The notes below the pieces were generated by a model, which worked only from the letters and a program-made list of their open reading frames with translations, ran no database searches and was not told the origin of the DNA. Shown here piece by piece: positions 50,115 through 63,919 of a stretch of 64,000 bases of DNA. This DNA is from Onthophagus taurus (Eukaryota > Arthropoda > Insecta > Coleoptera > Scarabaeidae), in assembly GCF_036711975.1 (NCBI RefSeq), contig NC_091973.1, positions 5,766,001 through 5,830,000 of the forward strand, in the 5' to 3' direction. Position 1 is the stretch's first letter. The number at the start of each line of letters is the position of its first letter. The position numbers and the translations under genes are program-made.

Positions 50115-51360
50115 TACTTAAGAAAAATTTATTTATTTATTTAAAAGGCTAACTTGGGTCACATCCTGATGACACTGCTAAGTAGTTACCTATAATGTTA
50201 TTACTGGTCAGTTAGTTTTCTGCCCCATTTGAAATAGTTTATTTTGTTATATCGGCGCTACATATAATAACAATTTTTATGTTAAAAACAATATCGCCAA
50301 TAGCATAATTAACAAATCAACAAAGATCGGTACAAAGCAAAGGGTAATTAATAATTAAAACAATTGATCAATAGGTGATCTATCACATTGCAGCAAGAAT
50401 GATTTGACATATATTTTGTACATCACAGGTAAAAGTCTGTTAAAAATTTTGTAGGAAACTTAGGTTGAAGCACGCATGACTCTTTTTTATATCGGGTATT
50501 GTAGTGATGGTCCACATTTCTTAGTAGATGTCTATTTTTGCATGTATAAGTTATAACCTCGAATGTAAATAACTTCCGGACATCCAAACATAGGTGTGCT
50601 GATGGGTACAAGTTCTCCTTTCCTAATATCGTCTTAATAATCCTACGCTGTAGTATTTCCAATGGTTTTAAGTGAGTATAGTATAGAACACCCCATGCTA
50701 AAATTGATACCTTGTGATACCTTAAGTATCTTAAGCATTGAGTATGGAGCTTAGATATTTGAATTTATACAGTATTGTTCTCAATGTTCTTGATATACTT
50801 TCAACGTGCTTGTCCCACTTCAAGCGACTATCAATTACCACTCCGAGATAACGAAAACTATGTGTGGACTTGATACATAGGGTATTTGTTATCAAGTTAA
50901 CAGATAATTCATCATAGACTGGCAGCTGATTAACATAGGTCGAGACTTATAAGAAAGCTAATAAAATATCTTAATTACGCCACTCTCTGCTTTAGCCTTC
51001 ACCCCTTACGACGTTGCATCTGAGTATACGACAAAAGTATCATCAGCAAAGCATGTCAAATCCCACGTAATGTCAGAAGTTAAGAAACTGTTTATATAGA
51101 TATTAAATAAAAAGGGTCCCAGAACGGTTCCCTCGGGCACGCCATTTTTAATAGTTTGCTCAAAATCTGCAAAATAGTGTGTTGGCTATGCCCATTATTC
51201 CTATGGCATCAAGACCATTTAACAATCGCTCATGATTTACTGAGTCAAATGCCTTTGCTAGATCCAAGAATATTATTGATAATGTTATTAACTTAAATTT
51301 TGTAACATAGTTTTGGATTTTGTTGGATAAAGCTTTTTCGCATATCTTGTTTAGTTTTGA
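50115..51360 (-). pseudogene. LINE reverse-transcriptase and C-terminal region, decayed
   Basis: The minus strand, in order, reads SIIFLDLAKAFDSVNHERLL, then in another frame NGVPEGTVLGPFLFNIYINS and TCFADDTFVVYSD (catalytic FADD box intact), then FRYLGVVIDSRLKWDKHVES, then LEILQRRIIKTILGKENLYP. The QG of the usual VPQGTVLGP has become EG. Frameshifts interrupt all of these. It ends in an (AAAT)n tail, seen on the plus strand as TTTATTTATTTATTT at about 50120, typical of CR1/Jockey-type LINEs. The endonuclease half is absent (5' truncation). Confidence 0.88.
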
Positions 51361-52685
51361 AGGGATGTTGTATACACTTTCTGTACACTTTCAAATAATT
51401 TATTTATAAGCGCACTAATGGGTTTTGTTACTTCTTCGCAGTAGATTGTAATATAAAAAAACTAAAAGCTACTGATCTCAGTGTATTTAATTGGTGAGAT
51501 GAGATTCTAAAATAACGAGCAGTAAAATTTAAAAATTGATTTGATAAAATATTATTCATTAAAATCTTGTTTGAAAATGGGTTAAATTTTTGGTACAGTT
51601 AAATATTGAGGAATGTTAGGGTGGTGTACGGTTCGGTAATTTGATTTAGAAAATTCGAAAAACGATCCCCTCGTAGGTGGAAGGGCTAAGGGAGAGAGAG
51701 AGGAAGAGGAAGAGGTCGCAGATCGCACCGGGTAGCAGAATACATTATTGAATCTACGAACGAGGCGGGAGCCCCAAGCTCGGGATGGGCAAAGTGGATA
51801 AACAGAGCTGCCCCCGAACTTTTACAAATTCGGGCGGCCACGCGGCCACGGCATATTGAATAAACCACGTCTGTCCAACTGAGTCATTACTCGAGGGGGT
51901 CGCTATTATATCAATTATGAATCTTCTGGTCGGTTTTAGGGACGTTGGGACGCGAATCTGGAAAATCAATAAAACTAAATGTTTTCGTGTGACTGCTTGG
52001 ATCTATTAATCTGTAATTGAAAGTCCAGCCGCAAACGAAATTTCGCTCTCATCCTCATTGGGAACGATGATACGTCACATTTTCGAACCGAAAATCACCG
52101 ACAATCACGTAATTGGAACGCGCGGACACCGACTCGTGAGCATTACCTCTAATTGACCCTTACATACGGATGCCTTAAGGGTTACGGTACACATCCTCTT
52201 CGATCTCCACGGACCAAGTGCGGTTTATGTTTCGCGGAGATCGATGCTGAGGACGTCAACGGCGCGTTTCTCCGTCGGAGTTTTTCGGTCCGACGTTACG
52301 TCAAGTGAAAATGACGTTGCGACAGCGTTTTGCATGACAAAGGATTGCTTGACAGGGCCGTAAATATGTACGGAATTATTCATGAAAGCGCGATATGGGG
52401 TTGCCCGACTGACAGTTGCGGTGGCTTGCGGTTGCATTTTCAAAGAACCACCGCGTGTCGCATAAATATGGATGGACCCGCTGATAACCGCCGCTAATGG
52501 ATCAATTCCAGCACAAGACACCGATATAGGCCTAATGCGATCGCTTCCAGAACTTTCTATTACCATAAATTTGCCCTTTAACCCTCTTTCGCATTCTCCC
52601 ACAAAAAGCCCACTTCAAAAACTCAATATTTAAAGAATTTACCAATAAAACTAATAATATCACAAGATGGAAGGATAGATTTAGA
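51361..52685. other. Gene-desert segment
   Basis: No gene recognised. The minus-strand 125-codon open frame at 52225-52602 lies in GC-richer DNA and resembles no family I know. An AG-rich run is at 51690-51715. Confidence 0.4.
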
Positions 52686-52689
52686 CATA

Positions 52690-53160
52690 AAATCAGAATA
52701 ATTTTTGGGAAGTAGGAGATAGATAAAAAGATATGCCAGTGAATCATGGACACTCCAAGATAAACAAGAGGGAAAGATCACAGCAATGGAAATGAAGTTT
52801 TTACGGAAAATATTGGGGATGACGAAGTGGGATAGGATAAGGAATGAGGAAATAAGACTAAAAGGAGATAATCAGCAAAATAGAGAGAAAACAACTAAAC
52901 TGGTACGCCCACATAATTACAATGGAACATAACACAATATTAAAAAAGGTATTCGAAGCAAAGAATAATGATAAGAAAAAGAGGAAAGAATAGCAGAAGT
53001 TTGGAAGAAGAGAAGGAAGACTCTAGCAGATATAAAGGAATTAGCCAGGAACCGAAGGGAGTGATAGAGGTGGATGGAGGAATAGGCAAAAGATTTATTC
53101 GATGTCATCAAGCATAAGGATCTGGAGAAGAAGAAGACTAATAAAACTTTAATGCTATAA
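52690..53160 (+). pseudogene. 3' fragment of a LINE (C-terminal region)
   Basis: Plus-strand frames read YASESWTLQDKQEGKITAME and MKFLRKILGMTKWDRIRNEE, the C-terminal region that follows reverse transcriptase in elements of the craniofacial-protein-2-like type, then decayed WKKRRKTLADIKELARNRR. It ends in a GAAGAAGAAGACT tail. Only about 470 bases survive, with several frameshifts. Confidence 0.8.
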
Positions 53161-56100
53161 TATTAAAGATTTGTCCTTGTAATTGACAAGATTGCGTTCA
53201 CATTAAGAAATAAATTCGAAAGACAAATTAAAAGTGAACGAAGATTAGAGTTTACGTAACATGTTGTTCGTAGAATGAGTATGTATGTATGTCCAACTCT
53301 GGACAGTCGTTTACCTCGGAGGACAGAGAGAGGCGAGATTGTTCCCGAGTAGAGACCCTACGGAATGAGTGTCGGGACGTTCAACAAGTGGATGTCAACG
53401 TCAACGACAAAGTGCCCGGATAAAAAATGCCCTCTGTCACTATAAAAGGGTCGCTTGTTCGCCGGAGGACGCCCGGACGGCGCGCGAGACGAAGAACGGC
53501 GCCCAAACGACAGAGATGACGCACCGAAACGAGGAGATCTTGTCTTCCATAGCCGCGGGAGATCCGTTATTAACAGGATCAAAAAGTCCCGGGGACTCGG
53601 CGATTTTTACTAAGAGAAAATCGCTAAGTGTTTAAACGATGAGTTGCCTCCCTCCTTTTTTTTATTCCCTTTTCTTTTGCGCTGTTCTACAAGGTTTATC
53701 CATTATGTTTACACCGTTATTACGATATTTCTTATTAACTAACTTGAATTTCATTTATTTTTCATACATTTCGAATATATGCTTGAAAAATAATTTAATT
53801 CTTCCTCCTATCTTAGTACTCTACTTTTTCAAAATATCGTATAACTGTCTAGATGTATTTTTTGTGAATACAAAAGTTGAAACGGAGGAAAGCGGAGGAA
53901 GAGGAAGCTGTAGCGTAACGTTAACGGTTAGGAAGAAGGCTTATGAAATTTATAATTAGCCTCGTCGGAAGTACCGAGCCCATCTCCCAACGGAGAGATG
54001 GGCCAGAACGTAAAAATTAGCAACGTCTCGCGAATCCCGGAGGGTTACCGTCCCATAAGAAAGGGTAAACCGGATGAATGCCGTTAAAAACGTTTAATAT
54101 TCCGCCCTCTAAATAATTTCCCCGTCCCCTTATTAAGGCTCTTGTTTATTTTATCAATTTTACCTCGGGAGCACGCACGGCCCGGCTAATCGATAATTGC
54201 GAGTGAATTATTCGAAAATTGCGCCGAGATTTTCTCGTACACTTTTTTTTTATTTTCTTGTCTTTCTTTTCGCATCTACCGGTGTCGGCCGTCAGTCGCC
54301 AGTCACCACCTGTTTCAATTTAGGAGCAAATTGAGCGAAATAAGAGAAAAGGAAGTTGTTATTCTTAATCGAGGCGTGAACATGTGGAAGATCGGCCGCG
54401 GAACTGAAGAAAAAGCGTACCGGTAACGTTACTCGATCTCTATATCTCATTATATTGCGTCTTTTTTGCCCTAACTATTCAAACTTTTTGGTTAAGAATG
54501 TTGTCCGTCGACTTCTGTTTATTAAATTTCCCAAATTCCCTTCCCGAGTTTATCGAACAACTCTTTCCAACGAATCAACTATCCAGAGTATAATTTGGAT
54601 AGGCCATTTCCGCCTAATGTCCGTCATAACAATGCTCTTTAATATTGCTTGTGTCTCTCGAAACGGTCGTCCGGAGAGTTTCGAGCGTTATTATTAGTTA
54701 TTATCGCTCGGGCTGCAGTTCTCGGTCTCGGTAGCGTCTCTGTTGGTCATCGTCGACCAAACCTTCGTCCCAAATTTACTGCCCAGCGATGGGCCGTTTA
54801 TTTTAGCACTACACGAGCGCTCGACGATGCGCAATTGTCGGTCTGGCTTCCCCAGCGACCGCGGTCTCTCACAAAAGACGATATTTTATCATCGGGAACG
54901 ACGCCGAACAGTCGCGTATTAATAACGCGAACACCGCACGTTCAAACTATTCGTCTTGACGAGAAGATATGTACACCTTTAGACTTCGTTTTGACATGAA
55001 ATATTCCTAAGTACTTTGTTCTACAAATTTAACTGAAATCGAAAACGTTAAAATGAATATTTCAATTAAAAATTTTATAGTGAGACAATCTGAAGACGCA
55101 CAATAAATATATGAAAGAAGGTAGTTGTGGGGTCGGTTTCTGGAGCCGAAGTTTAATTGCTTCAGACTTATAAGTAACCCGTAGGGTAGAAAGAAAAGAG
55201 AGCGCGGCTTCGAAGCGGCGAGGACGTTCCGTTTCATACAAAAGTCATTAAAACGCTATTTAATTAAAATATCTCGGTGGGTCGTATGGGACACAGCTTT
55301 GTTGTTATTATGCGACCGTGGCGTCTTTCGCCGTAGGAGGGCGCAGCTGTTGTCCGACGAGGCCGAGAGCTGGCCGGTCTCCGGTCGAACTGTTAAACGA
55401 TTGTTTTCGATGGAGGAAAACCTCCTCAAGATAGCATCTTGGGCGTCATTAGGGACACTTCGGGACGATCAATTTTAGATACAGCGACCGTGGCTGGAAA
55501 GCGCGATTGGGAGGTGGAAAATCAACCGCGACAAGAATGCTCAATTAAAGATCAGCTTCTAACTATCTTACGTAACCAAATAATAATTAACGTAATTATA
55601 TATATAGACGTGTGACGCAATCAGCGCGTTTTTTTTTACCTTCCTAGTATTCAACGTCGCCTCCTCCGGGCGGTATAATACGAAACTAATTACGAGCCTG
55701 AGAATGTCGTGATTTAACCAGGAGACAAATGACAAATGAATTCCTTCTTTCGGCTTTTGAACACTCGAATATCACAAAATCATTTTCATCTCAAACCAGT
55801 TCATAAATATAACATATATTATGTCACGATAAAAATGTAAAATAATAATTGTTTGTTTAAATAATAGATGGCGGCGCGATGCCCTATTTTTATTTGTAAC
55901 GATTTTTCCTTCAAAAAACACGTTTAAGATATTAGTCGTGGTAGTCGTTGAGAGAGCGCCGTACGTTAACGTTGTTAAAAATGCCTTCATTGGAATATTA
56001 AACTTGAGTGGATTACTGAGTGCTACAAATGATGTGTATATTATTAATTAAAAATATGTGAAAAATTTATCAAAAGATTTGTTTTGTCTCTGAGAGAGAA

Positions 56101-57870
56101 TCAAGGATGACAAACGACCTTGTAGCGGAAGGAGCGACGGCCGAACGTTAATTACGGGTTGATCGATACTTTTAATGTGTAACTAATAGTTGACGTCGCA
56201 GAGGCAATATGGCTACCAGCAGGAGTGCGGGGCGACCCCACGACGCCCCGGCGTTGCCACGCATTGTGTCGCATACCTGGTTCAATTTATATTTTAATGC
56301 GCTTCCCCCAAAACAAATGGATCCCGTTGTCGGCACCTTTACCTTTCAAACGCCGAACCGTATTTATCATCTGTTTTGAATATAAAATGTCAATGTGGAT
56401 TTATGCCGTGTTGGGAAGGCTCGCATTATTTATCCCATCTCGCGTACGCGCCTCCCGTCTCCCCCAGCCACCGTAGCCGCCCCTTCCCCTGGCCCCCGGG
56501 AAGCAGCCGCCGCCGTTCTGTTCGGCCTGCGGCCAACCTCCGTTGTTTATTCACGCTCCGGTATTTATTTCTCGTCGCGATAAAATCTCAATTAAAATCA
56601 ATTTCGGAGTTATTCTATAATTTACTTCTCGACGGCCGGCGCAACAATTAATAAAACCCGACGAGCAGTTTGACACGATCAGAAAAGTTGGTATAACAGT
56701 AACGGTTTGATCTAAATGCGATTGAATTAGACGTTTAAGTTAATCTCAACGTCAAAGAGATGACTTTATCTATGATTTCTAATTAAAGTTTATTACAAGG
56801 AATTGTTTCAAGTATCATCGTCGATTCGAAGACGAAGTAAAGAAAGCAATTCGGATCGTTACGTGGGGATTTTTTAGCAAGAATGACGTGATAGCGACCC
56901 AATCCATCTCCCAAGGTCCTCCAGGGCACGCTGCGGCTCCTTCAATTCCTAGCCTCGATCCGCAGGGACCTCTACCTGTTCCTGATTTATCACTAGTCCG
57001 GTCCACTTTCCGGTAAACTTATCCTTTGGTGGTAGGGCGAGCGGATATTTAGCCGGATTTAGGCGATTTCCCGGAATAAATTATTAGACGGCCGACAAAT
57101 CGTGATAATTACGCGCGACGCCGAAGAATAACTTGCAATCGGGAGATTATCGATCCGAGCAAAGAAGACGGAGATGGAAAACGGAGAGACATGATGAAGT
57201 CATCTTTCATTCAGTCTTTCATTTTTTTGCATGGACAGACAATGCTTTACGTGACCATTGGCCAGAACGACGCCGGGGACGAGGATCTCGCCCCTTCTCG
57301 TGAATTATTTAGTCGCGGCGCGCTTGAAATCGTCGTAATATCACACGTCTTAGTGTTTTATGGCGACCGTCGACGGAAAACGGCGTTTCTGTTTGATAAG
57401 ATCCAAACTGACCCCGGGACATGCTTTGGTCTCGGTCTCAATCCCCTAAGCGTCGAGCTTTAGTACTGGAACTCTACGATATGACCGCAGGTAAAATCTA
57501 ACTAGGCAGGATTTCGACCCCGGTCCCATGAGGAGAGAAGATCGCAGGAAGTTGCCGTGCTAAAAGGAAGGGTTGAGTTAATACAAGCCGACCCCACCGA
57601 ATAACAATATGCGCGTCTGCTCTATGGCCCTCCCAGGAAAAAGCCCGAATATTTATCATAATTAACAACTTTTACGCCCCGAAAAAGCTTTAAGTACTGC
57701 GAGAGCGCGATTAAAATCCTAAAGGCGTCTTGTTTTCATCATCCACCCCGGTATTCGTTAACATCAAGAAATTTTACAACCCATCCAGTGTCATCTACCA
57801 ACTCTTCCTCCTTTTTTTCCCTTTTTTTCACATCCCAAAACACCTCTAAATTATAAAGATACAAAATACA
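53161..57870. other. Gene-desert segment
   Basis: No gene supported. It holds GC-rich islands (53330-53600, 54650-55000, 55330-55560, 56200-56650) between AT-rich stretches. A TATAAAAG at 53442 precedes a short open frame without family similarity. The open frame at 54649-54999 is likewise unrecognised. Confidence 0.4.
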
Positions 57871-58950
57871 GTAAAGTGCCGATTACCTTTGTTGTTTCAT
57901 AGCAACAACAAAAAATACAAACTTTGCTTCACACAAAATTGTAAAAAAAAACTGTTGGGTGCCAAATGTCTTATTGTCTCAGGATCACAGCGGGATCATC
58001 GCACAGTAACACTCCTCCTCTAGAATCAGATAGAAAGCATTTTATAAAAAATATGCAATTCGGAGAGATTCGCATTAACTACACTTGTATTCTTTCTGTG
58101 TAAATAAGTGTTGCGTAGGTACTGTACTATAATAGCGCGTTGCTGTTCTGTAGTAATGCCTCCTAAGCGAAAACGGGTAGTTTTAACAGTGGAAAAAATG
58201 AGAAATTATTAAAAGACGTGAACATGGCAAAAATGTCACTTTGCTGGCTGACGAATATGGAGTTGGACAGAAACATTCGTTTCTATGTGTGAAACATCAG
58301 TTGGGCCTTCATATAGGAAAACGTTGAAAGGTGAACAACTGGAAAATGTAATGGTGAAGTGTTTTTTTCGGCAAAGAGTACTAGGAGAGCCAACGTCCGG
58401 TCCGTATGTGTTATTTAAAGCATAATATTTTGCAGAAAAGTTATAAATCACCGAAAGACGTACACTTTCAACAGGTTGGTTGCGATGTTTTAAAGAAAGG
58501 CATGGAATTAGAGAATAATTTTTTGTGACACGTTATCAAAAGTTATTAAAGAGAGGGGTTTAGTACCGCTCCAAATATACAATGCTGATGAGACCAGCTG
58601 TATTGGCAGAAAAAATTGCTCCTGGCTATAAAATTAGTAAAGATCGGATTACAGTGTTATGTTGCTCAAATGCTAAAAGACGCAAAAAAACTCCCAGTCG
58701 AATACTATAATAACCGTTCTGCGTGGATGACACGAGACATTTTTGAAATGTGGTTTAAGAATAAATTTCCAGTTAAAGAACGCGAATATCCCAGTTTTGT
58801 ATCTTCCGCCAAATGTGACTGCCCTAATTCAACCCATGGATCAGGGCGTACTTGAAACAATGAAGAAGTTTATCTACGAACTCTTTCTCCTTTTATCCCT
58901 TTTTTTTTCACATCCTAATTTTCTCCAAGTTTTTCAAATGCTTCAATAAT
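57871..58950 (+). pseudogene. Tigger/jerky-type (pogo) transposase remnant
   Basis: A terminus-like CAGTAAAGTGCCGATTACC at 57871 is followed by a frame starting MPPKRKRVVLTVEKM at 58157. Then come pieces in shifting frames: RKTLKGEQLENVMVKCFFRQ, STGWLRCFKERHGIREL, APGYKISKDRITVLCCSNA, LPVEYYNNRSAWMTRDIFEM and YLPPNVTALIQPMDQGVLET. These are the CENP-B-type DNA-binding region and DDE domain of Tigger transposases. Stops and deletions (including the segment carrying the second aspartate) show it is dead. The right terminus was not found. Confidence 0.88.
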
Positions 58951-61134
58951 AATAATGATCTGGTTGATTGTGCTTTTTGGTAGAGAGTTATTGACAAGTA
59001 GGAAAAGTCAGAGGAATCGCAGTCGGAGACCCCTTTGTGACGACGACGGCCCCTTTGCGCGTCCCGGGGCGGCGTCCCGTCGGTCGGCCGCCGCGTGTGT
59101 ACGATTATGTTGAAATTTAATCATTTGTGTAGCGATTATTTCACGCTACGCGATCACAGGCTGCGACGCACGGAATGTCCGCGCCAGGCCGGCCATTAAT
59201 CTAATGTAAATTGTTCCGAATCCGAGCCGCACTGACGCGATCAAAGCGCCCTCACTCGCCTCTCTTCTTCACTACTTTAAACGCCAAAGGTCATTTTACT
59301 AAAGCGGCGCCAACGGCGCCTATACATCTCCAAACGCGCAAGAAAATTCAAAAATTTTTATGTAATATATATTTATAAACCATAAGTATTAATTTAGTTT
59401 CGTACTATAAAACAGTTTTAAATTAGCATATCACGTGAAAAGATCGAACAATGGAAGTGTTGAAATGTATGATACATGTCTGACCATTCAAAACGTATTT
59501 CCTTTCACGATTCGTTCGCGATGATGATGATAAGTCCTCCAGGTAACTATAGACAAGGGAGAAGGTTTTATTATTAAGTCGGAAGAGCGTCAAGACGTGA
59601 AAACGCGACGGAAGGGAATTACGTGAGCCCGCATGGATCTGGCTTTACGCGACGAACGACCGGTAATGGAAGAGTGCAAGGCAACTTGGAAGGCGAATGG
59701 AGAAGGCGAGGTGGATACTGCGGCCGAAGAGTTATAATACGACACAATTTCGTTTCAACACGTAATGATAGGTTGGCGGGCGATTCTAGAGAAATGTCAC
59801 GACTCCGGGTGAACTCAATCGTCCAAATCGTGTGACTGGCCACGTTATTCCGGCAAATTACCCCTTGGTCGGGCCATTTTAGCACTTGCGATCGCCGACT
59901 TCTTTCCCCACTATTAGTCACCTTGTTTAATTTAATTCGGTCGCAATTTACCTATTTTAATAAAAAAAATAATTTTTTTTAATCTCACCGATTTCAACAT
60001 GACATCTTAAGGAACTTGTAATAAACGAATTAAATTATGATTATTAGAGAGAAGATAAAAGAAAATAGTTAGGAATCAAGTTTTGAAAGTGTGGAGATGG
60101 AGAGATGGCTTCCTGCTCTGGAACGGCCATTACGCTTCTTGTTTTCAAGAAATAAAAGCACGATCCGTTTTCGGAGGTCGATATTAATGCACGTTGTCGG
60201 CCCGTTAGACAACGCCACATGCTGGGTCCTTATAGATTGATATATAGAGTCAGCGGCTGCCTTTTTTAATTGGAAGACATTTTTTATCTCGAAATAATGG
60301 TAATAAAAGATCGACCCCCGGGGAGGTGCCCCGCGGTAACGTTCGCGTCGCGACGTTCCCTTTGTGTCCTTTGTTTATCGCGTCGTCGAATTGAAGTTGG
60401 CAGCCGCGAAGAAGGTAAAGAAGAGACTTGAAGAGACTCGGACAGTGTTATTCGATTATTTACCGCGTTTTTACGGCCTTCCCTGGCTACCTGTCGAGAC
60501 CTGACTCCGGAACATAAACGCTAAATCAGCGCTTAGTTTGTTTCAAAACGTTACAAAGTTGAGATCGCCTGCTACAGCGGCCCCGAAACAAGACGAGACC
60601 TGAACAAATACGCCCTCACACAATGCGCCGCCTGAAATAAAGATGTATGAAAACCTTAGTCTCCTATGGCTCAACCGCCACCATCCGCCACCAACAAAAA
60701 GAACACTTTTGAATAACCGCGTTAACTAAACCTGGCAAACAAAGGCACCCGCCGCCCGGACTCTACGCTAACGTTAAAAGGCTACAAACACGCGCCCTTT
60801 TCATTCATTCCGCCTATCCCCATTGTATACCCTCTTTTTTGTTTCAGCCCGTTGACATTACATTCGTCGTTTTGTTTGTTGCTATGAAGGCTCCCACGAA
60901 TTGAAGCCGTTTCAATCGGAAACACCCCAACCCTCGGACTTTGTCTCCCAAAATCCCAACCTTTGTTCGCCATACCTATCGACTTTTACTCAAAAACCAA
61001 CTACACATTCATTTCCCTTCCACCTCAAACATCCATAATATGCATAACAGTAATCTACACTCGAATTTAGATATCAATATGATATGTATATATATGAAAA
61101 TATATTACTGATGTAGTAACCGAACCAAAAATGT
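58951..61134. other. Gene-desert segment
   Basis: No gene recognised. A GC-rich island at 59030-59260 and another at 59610-59900 carry overlapping unrecognised open frames. Confidence 0.4.
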
Positions 61135-61260
61135 TCTTAAAATGCAAATTACAGAAGCTGTAGTTATTTCGTGTACTACAGATGTGTGGGCAAACAACAA
61201 CAATATGCAAAGTTTTATAAGTTCATTGGATAACAAACGATTTTCTACAGAAACATAGTG
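61135..61260 (+). pseudogene. Possible hAT-type transposase fragment
   Basis: A plus frame reads ITEAVVISCTTDVWANNNNM, resembling the 'TTDxWTS' block of hAT/ZBED transposases. After a frameshift VHWITNDFL resembles the following 'xVHWIDxxF'. Only about 125 bases remain, so the call is tentative. Confidence 0.45.
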
Positions 61261-61850
61261 ATTTAGTGTTTACAAGCATCCACAACGTGTTGTGAGTTGG
61301 AGAAGCCCGTACGAAGCTTTGTTTGGAATTACATAAAAAAATGGACTCCTGAATTCATGATTACCAAGTGATATAGTTCAAAATTTAACGACTGAAAAAG
61401 AATCAAAATTTCACCGTAGAGACACCATGAAAGACATCAATGAAAATTTATCATCAGTTTTGGTAATGGAAGAATAATAAACCATAAGGAATATAATGAA
61501 GAAGCATCTTGTTTTGATTATGCTGAACTTTTTCATTTAGGATGTACTTCTGTACCGGCATCCGATATATCTTTATGTCACCTTGAATTCGAACCAGAAA
61601 TTTACAGCAGTCTCTGTAACAATATTTTGATAGACATTCCAGATGTGGATCGTGGACTACTAGCTTCTCGAAATATATTAGCTGTTATAACGGAAGAAGT
61701 TCATCCAAATATATTTTCTGTTGCAACTAACTTCAAGAAAATTCAACTAGCTCCAGAAGTCCAAGAAAGTGACAGTTCGACAAGAATGATTTCATCGGAA
61801 TCAAAGCAAGGCTTAAAATGTAATTGTTTGAATGCTTTGTGGAAATAAAT
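61261..61850 (+). pseudogene. KRBA2-like integrase C-terminal remnant
   Basis: Plus frames read SWRSPYEALFGIT (the integrase-core 'SPYEALFG' end motif), then SDIVQNLTTEKES, then IPDVDRGLLASRNILAVITE and, near the end, GLKCNCLNALWK, the start of the C-terminal Cys-rich tail. This order matches the SCAN/KRBA2-like integrase proteins encoded by invertebrate DNA transposons. Frameshifts and the truncated Cys-rich tail show it is dead. The catalytic part is missing. Confidence 0.6.
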
Positions 61851-63919
61851 CGTGTTCACTTTTAACGTGTAATTTTAGTGAAAGAAAATTGCGACTGGTT
61901 TCCAAAGTAATTACAACGCGCATATTTGAAGTGATCTAAATTGGTTCATTTGTAGACTGTATACGTGTCGCGTAAACACATGCAGAACAGACGAGGCGTT
62001 TTACGACGAAGAGGGGTCCTCGTGCCTCGCGTCCTTAAATATGCACGACCGGAACGCCACCTATACACGTGTTTATATTTCGCGCCCGTTTAGAGCTCGC
62101 CGTTGACAAAATGGATAATTGGGTGCAGCACGCTCGCGTTATTTATATGGTCCCCGTGTTATCTGTCAACAGGGACGGGTTTAATTATCGCAAACCGCTT
62201 CGTTTGTAAGCAATAATTTACAAATTAGGTGTCGGATTAGTTCGTTTAATAAGAAAAAGATCGTAAAAAAAACGCTAAATTGGTCTAATTTAATAAACGC
62301 TATAGGGAGGTTTTAATTTAATTTAAAATCCCGCGCGTCTACGGGGAAGTCCCCCGGTTGTAAATTAATATATCACAATTATTCTTCCTTTTCCTTCTCG
62401 TACGCCACGCGACCGGCACGCGACTCCCGACATTGTTTCATTATACAAGGAAAATATGTTGATGATATTAACTTATTTCGTAAACGATATGTCCATTACA
62501 CTGCGCAAGCTCAACGCCCTCTATCGGAAAGAACGAATCGTTTTTGTTGAGAAGCGACGCGACGGGGTTGCCAACCTCGCATCTCATTACATTGTTTGCC
62601 GTTGTAGGTTTATTCAACGTCTTAGAATCCGTCCCCCACAAACTTGGGGAGCCGCTGAAGCTAAATTTATTTAAACTCGCGGATTAACCGCCCTGTTCGC
62701 TTTGTTTAAGGCGTAAGCTTGCGCAAACAATCATCCGAGACGTAACTCGATAACGGGGGAAACAGAAATTTCAAGTTGACCAAATTCAAAAACACCATTA
62801 TCGCGCGTCCAACGTTTGGAAGCGATGAACAATGCTCTCCGGCAACGATGCGACGAAAAAGAAAAAAAAGAAAAAACCAGAGAATTACGTTATACGTTCG
62901 GCTAATGGTTTTTTAATTACCCGCAACTAAATTATACTAGATGTTGACTTTCTGATCGCCCGTCTAATTACGAGCCGCAATTAACATAGCGAAGTCATGT
63001 CGATTTCAATTATGACAGAGTGGAGGTCCATTTTTCACGGGACGACGTTTTGTGGTGGCATCGCGGTAAGGCTCGGTCGTTAGGCAGATTAGGTACAATT
63101 AAAATGGAATCAAGTGGGAGTAATTTCAGGATGTGGCGCGTCGATCGAAACAATTAAAGCGACCCCGACCAATTTCGTACCATTATGCACATGCCGTGCT
63201 TGGGACATTATTAAGGGAAGTCGTTCCTCATAAACGAATAATTGTCGGTTTCATTTCCATACGTAAGTAGAGGACCGGGGCCCGGGAGACACGTAACGTT
63301 CGGCCCCGTTCCGAACCGGCCAGACGTTTCGATTTCCAAAATTGCGACGAGGCGGATTCCGCTTGCAAATTTTGGCGAGGCTTCCCCGATTTTTGCTCAG
63401 TTAGAAATCGATCATTTGCATAATTTCAAATTATACGTCGCCGCTTCACCGAACCGATGATCAGTGCCGCAACTTGGACGATCTAACCAGATTCTTCGTC
63501 GATACCACCTTTCAAAAACTTCCTTTTACCAACTACCTTCTTATCACGACATCACTTTTTCACATCTTATATTCATTTTTTTTCCAAAATTAAGTTACTA
63601 CATATATTATTTTAAACTTTCTGTATTGTGATCAAGAATTTACCGAGTTGGTTGCATCAAATAAATAATCTAAGATTTTGGAATCTTACTGGTTATCAGA
63701 AGTATAGGACATCACGGAGGAAATTTGATCAAATTGGTGGAAGAGAAAATTGGACATAATAAGAGATCTGAGAGTCCAGGGCATGGTGAGATGGACGAAA
63801 ACGCGACGTTGGTAATAGAAGACCCACGATGAGCCTGAATGGACAAAAACACAAAGACCAGGAACCAAGTGTCCAAACGCAGTTGGAAGACTGCCTAAAT
63901 GCTGACAGGAGAGCTGATC
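61851..63919. other. Gene-desert segment to near the right edge
   Basis: No gene recognised. GC-richer patches at 61980-62160, 62390-62650 and 63240-63460. The purine-rich 63660-63900 stretch looks like repeat-derived DNA but I could not name it. Confidence 0.4.

Noticed and set aside
52225..52602. 125-codon minus-strand open frame
   Set aside because: No family resemblance, no splice or expression support, and GC-rich DNA lengthens chance frames.
54649..54999. 116-codon plus-strand open frame
   Set aside because: No recognisable protein features; it lies in a GC-rich noncoding island.
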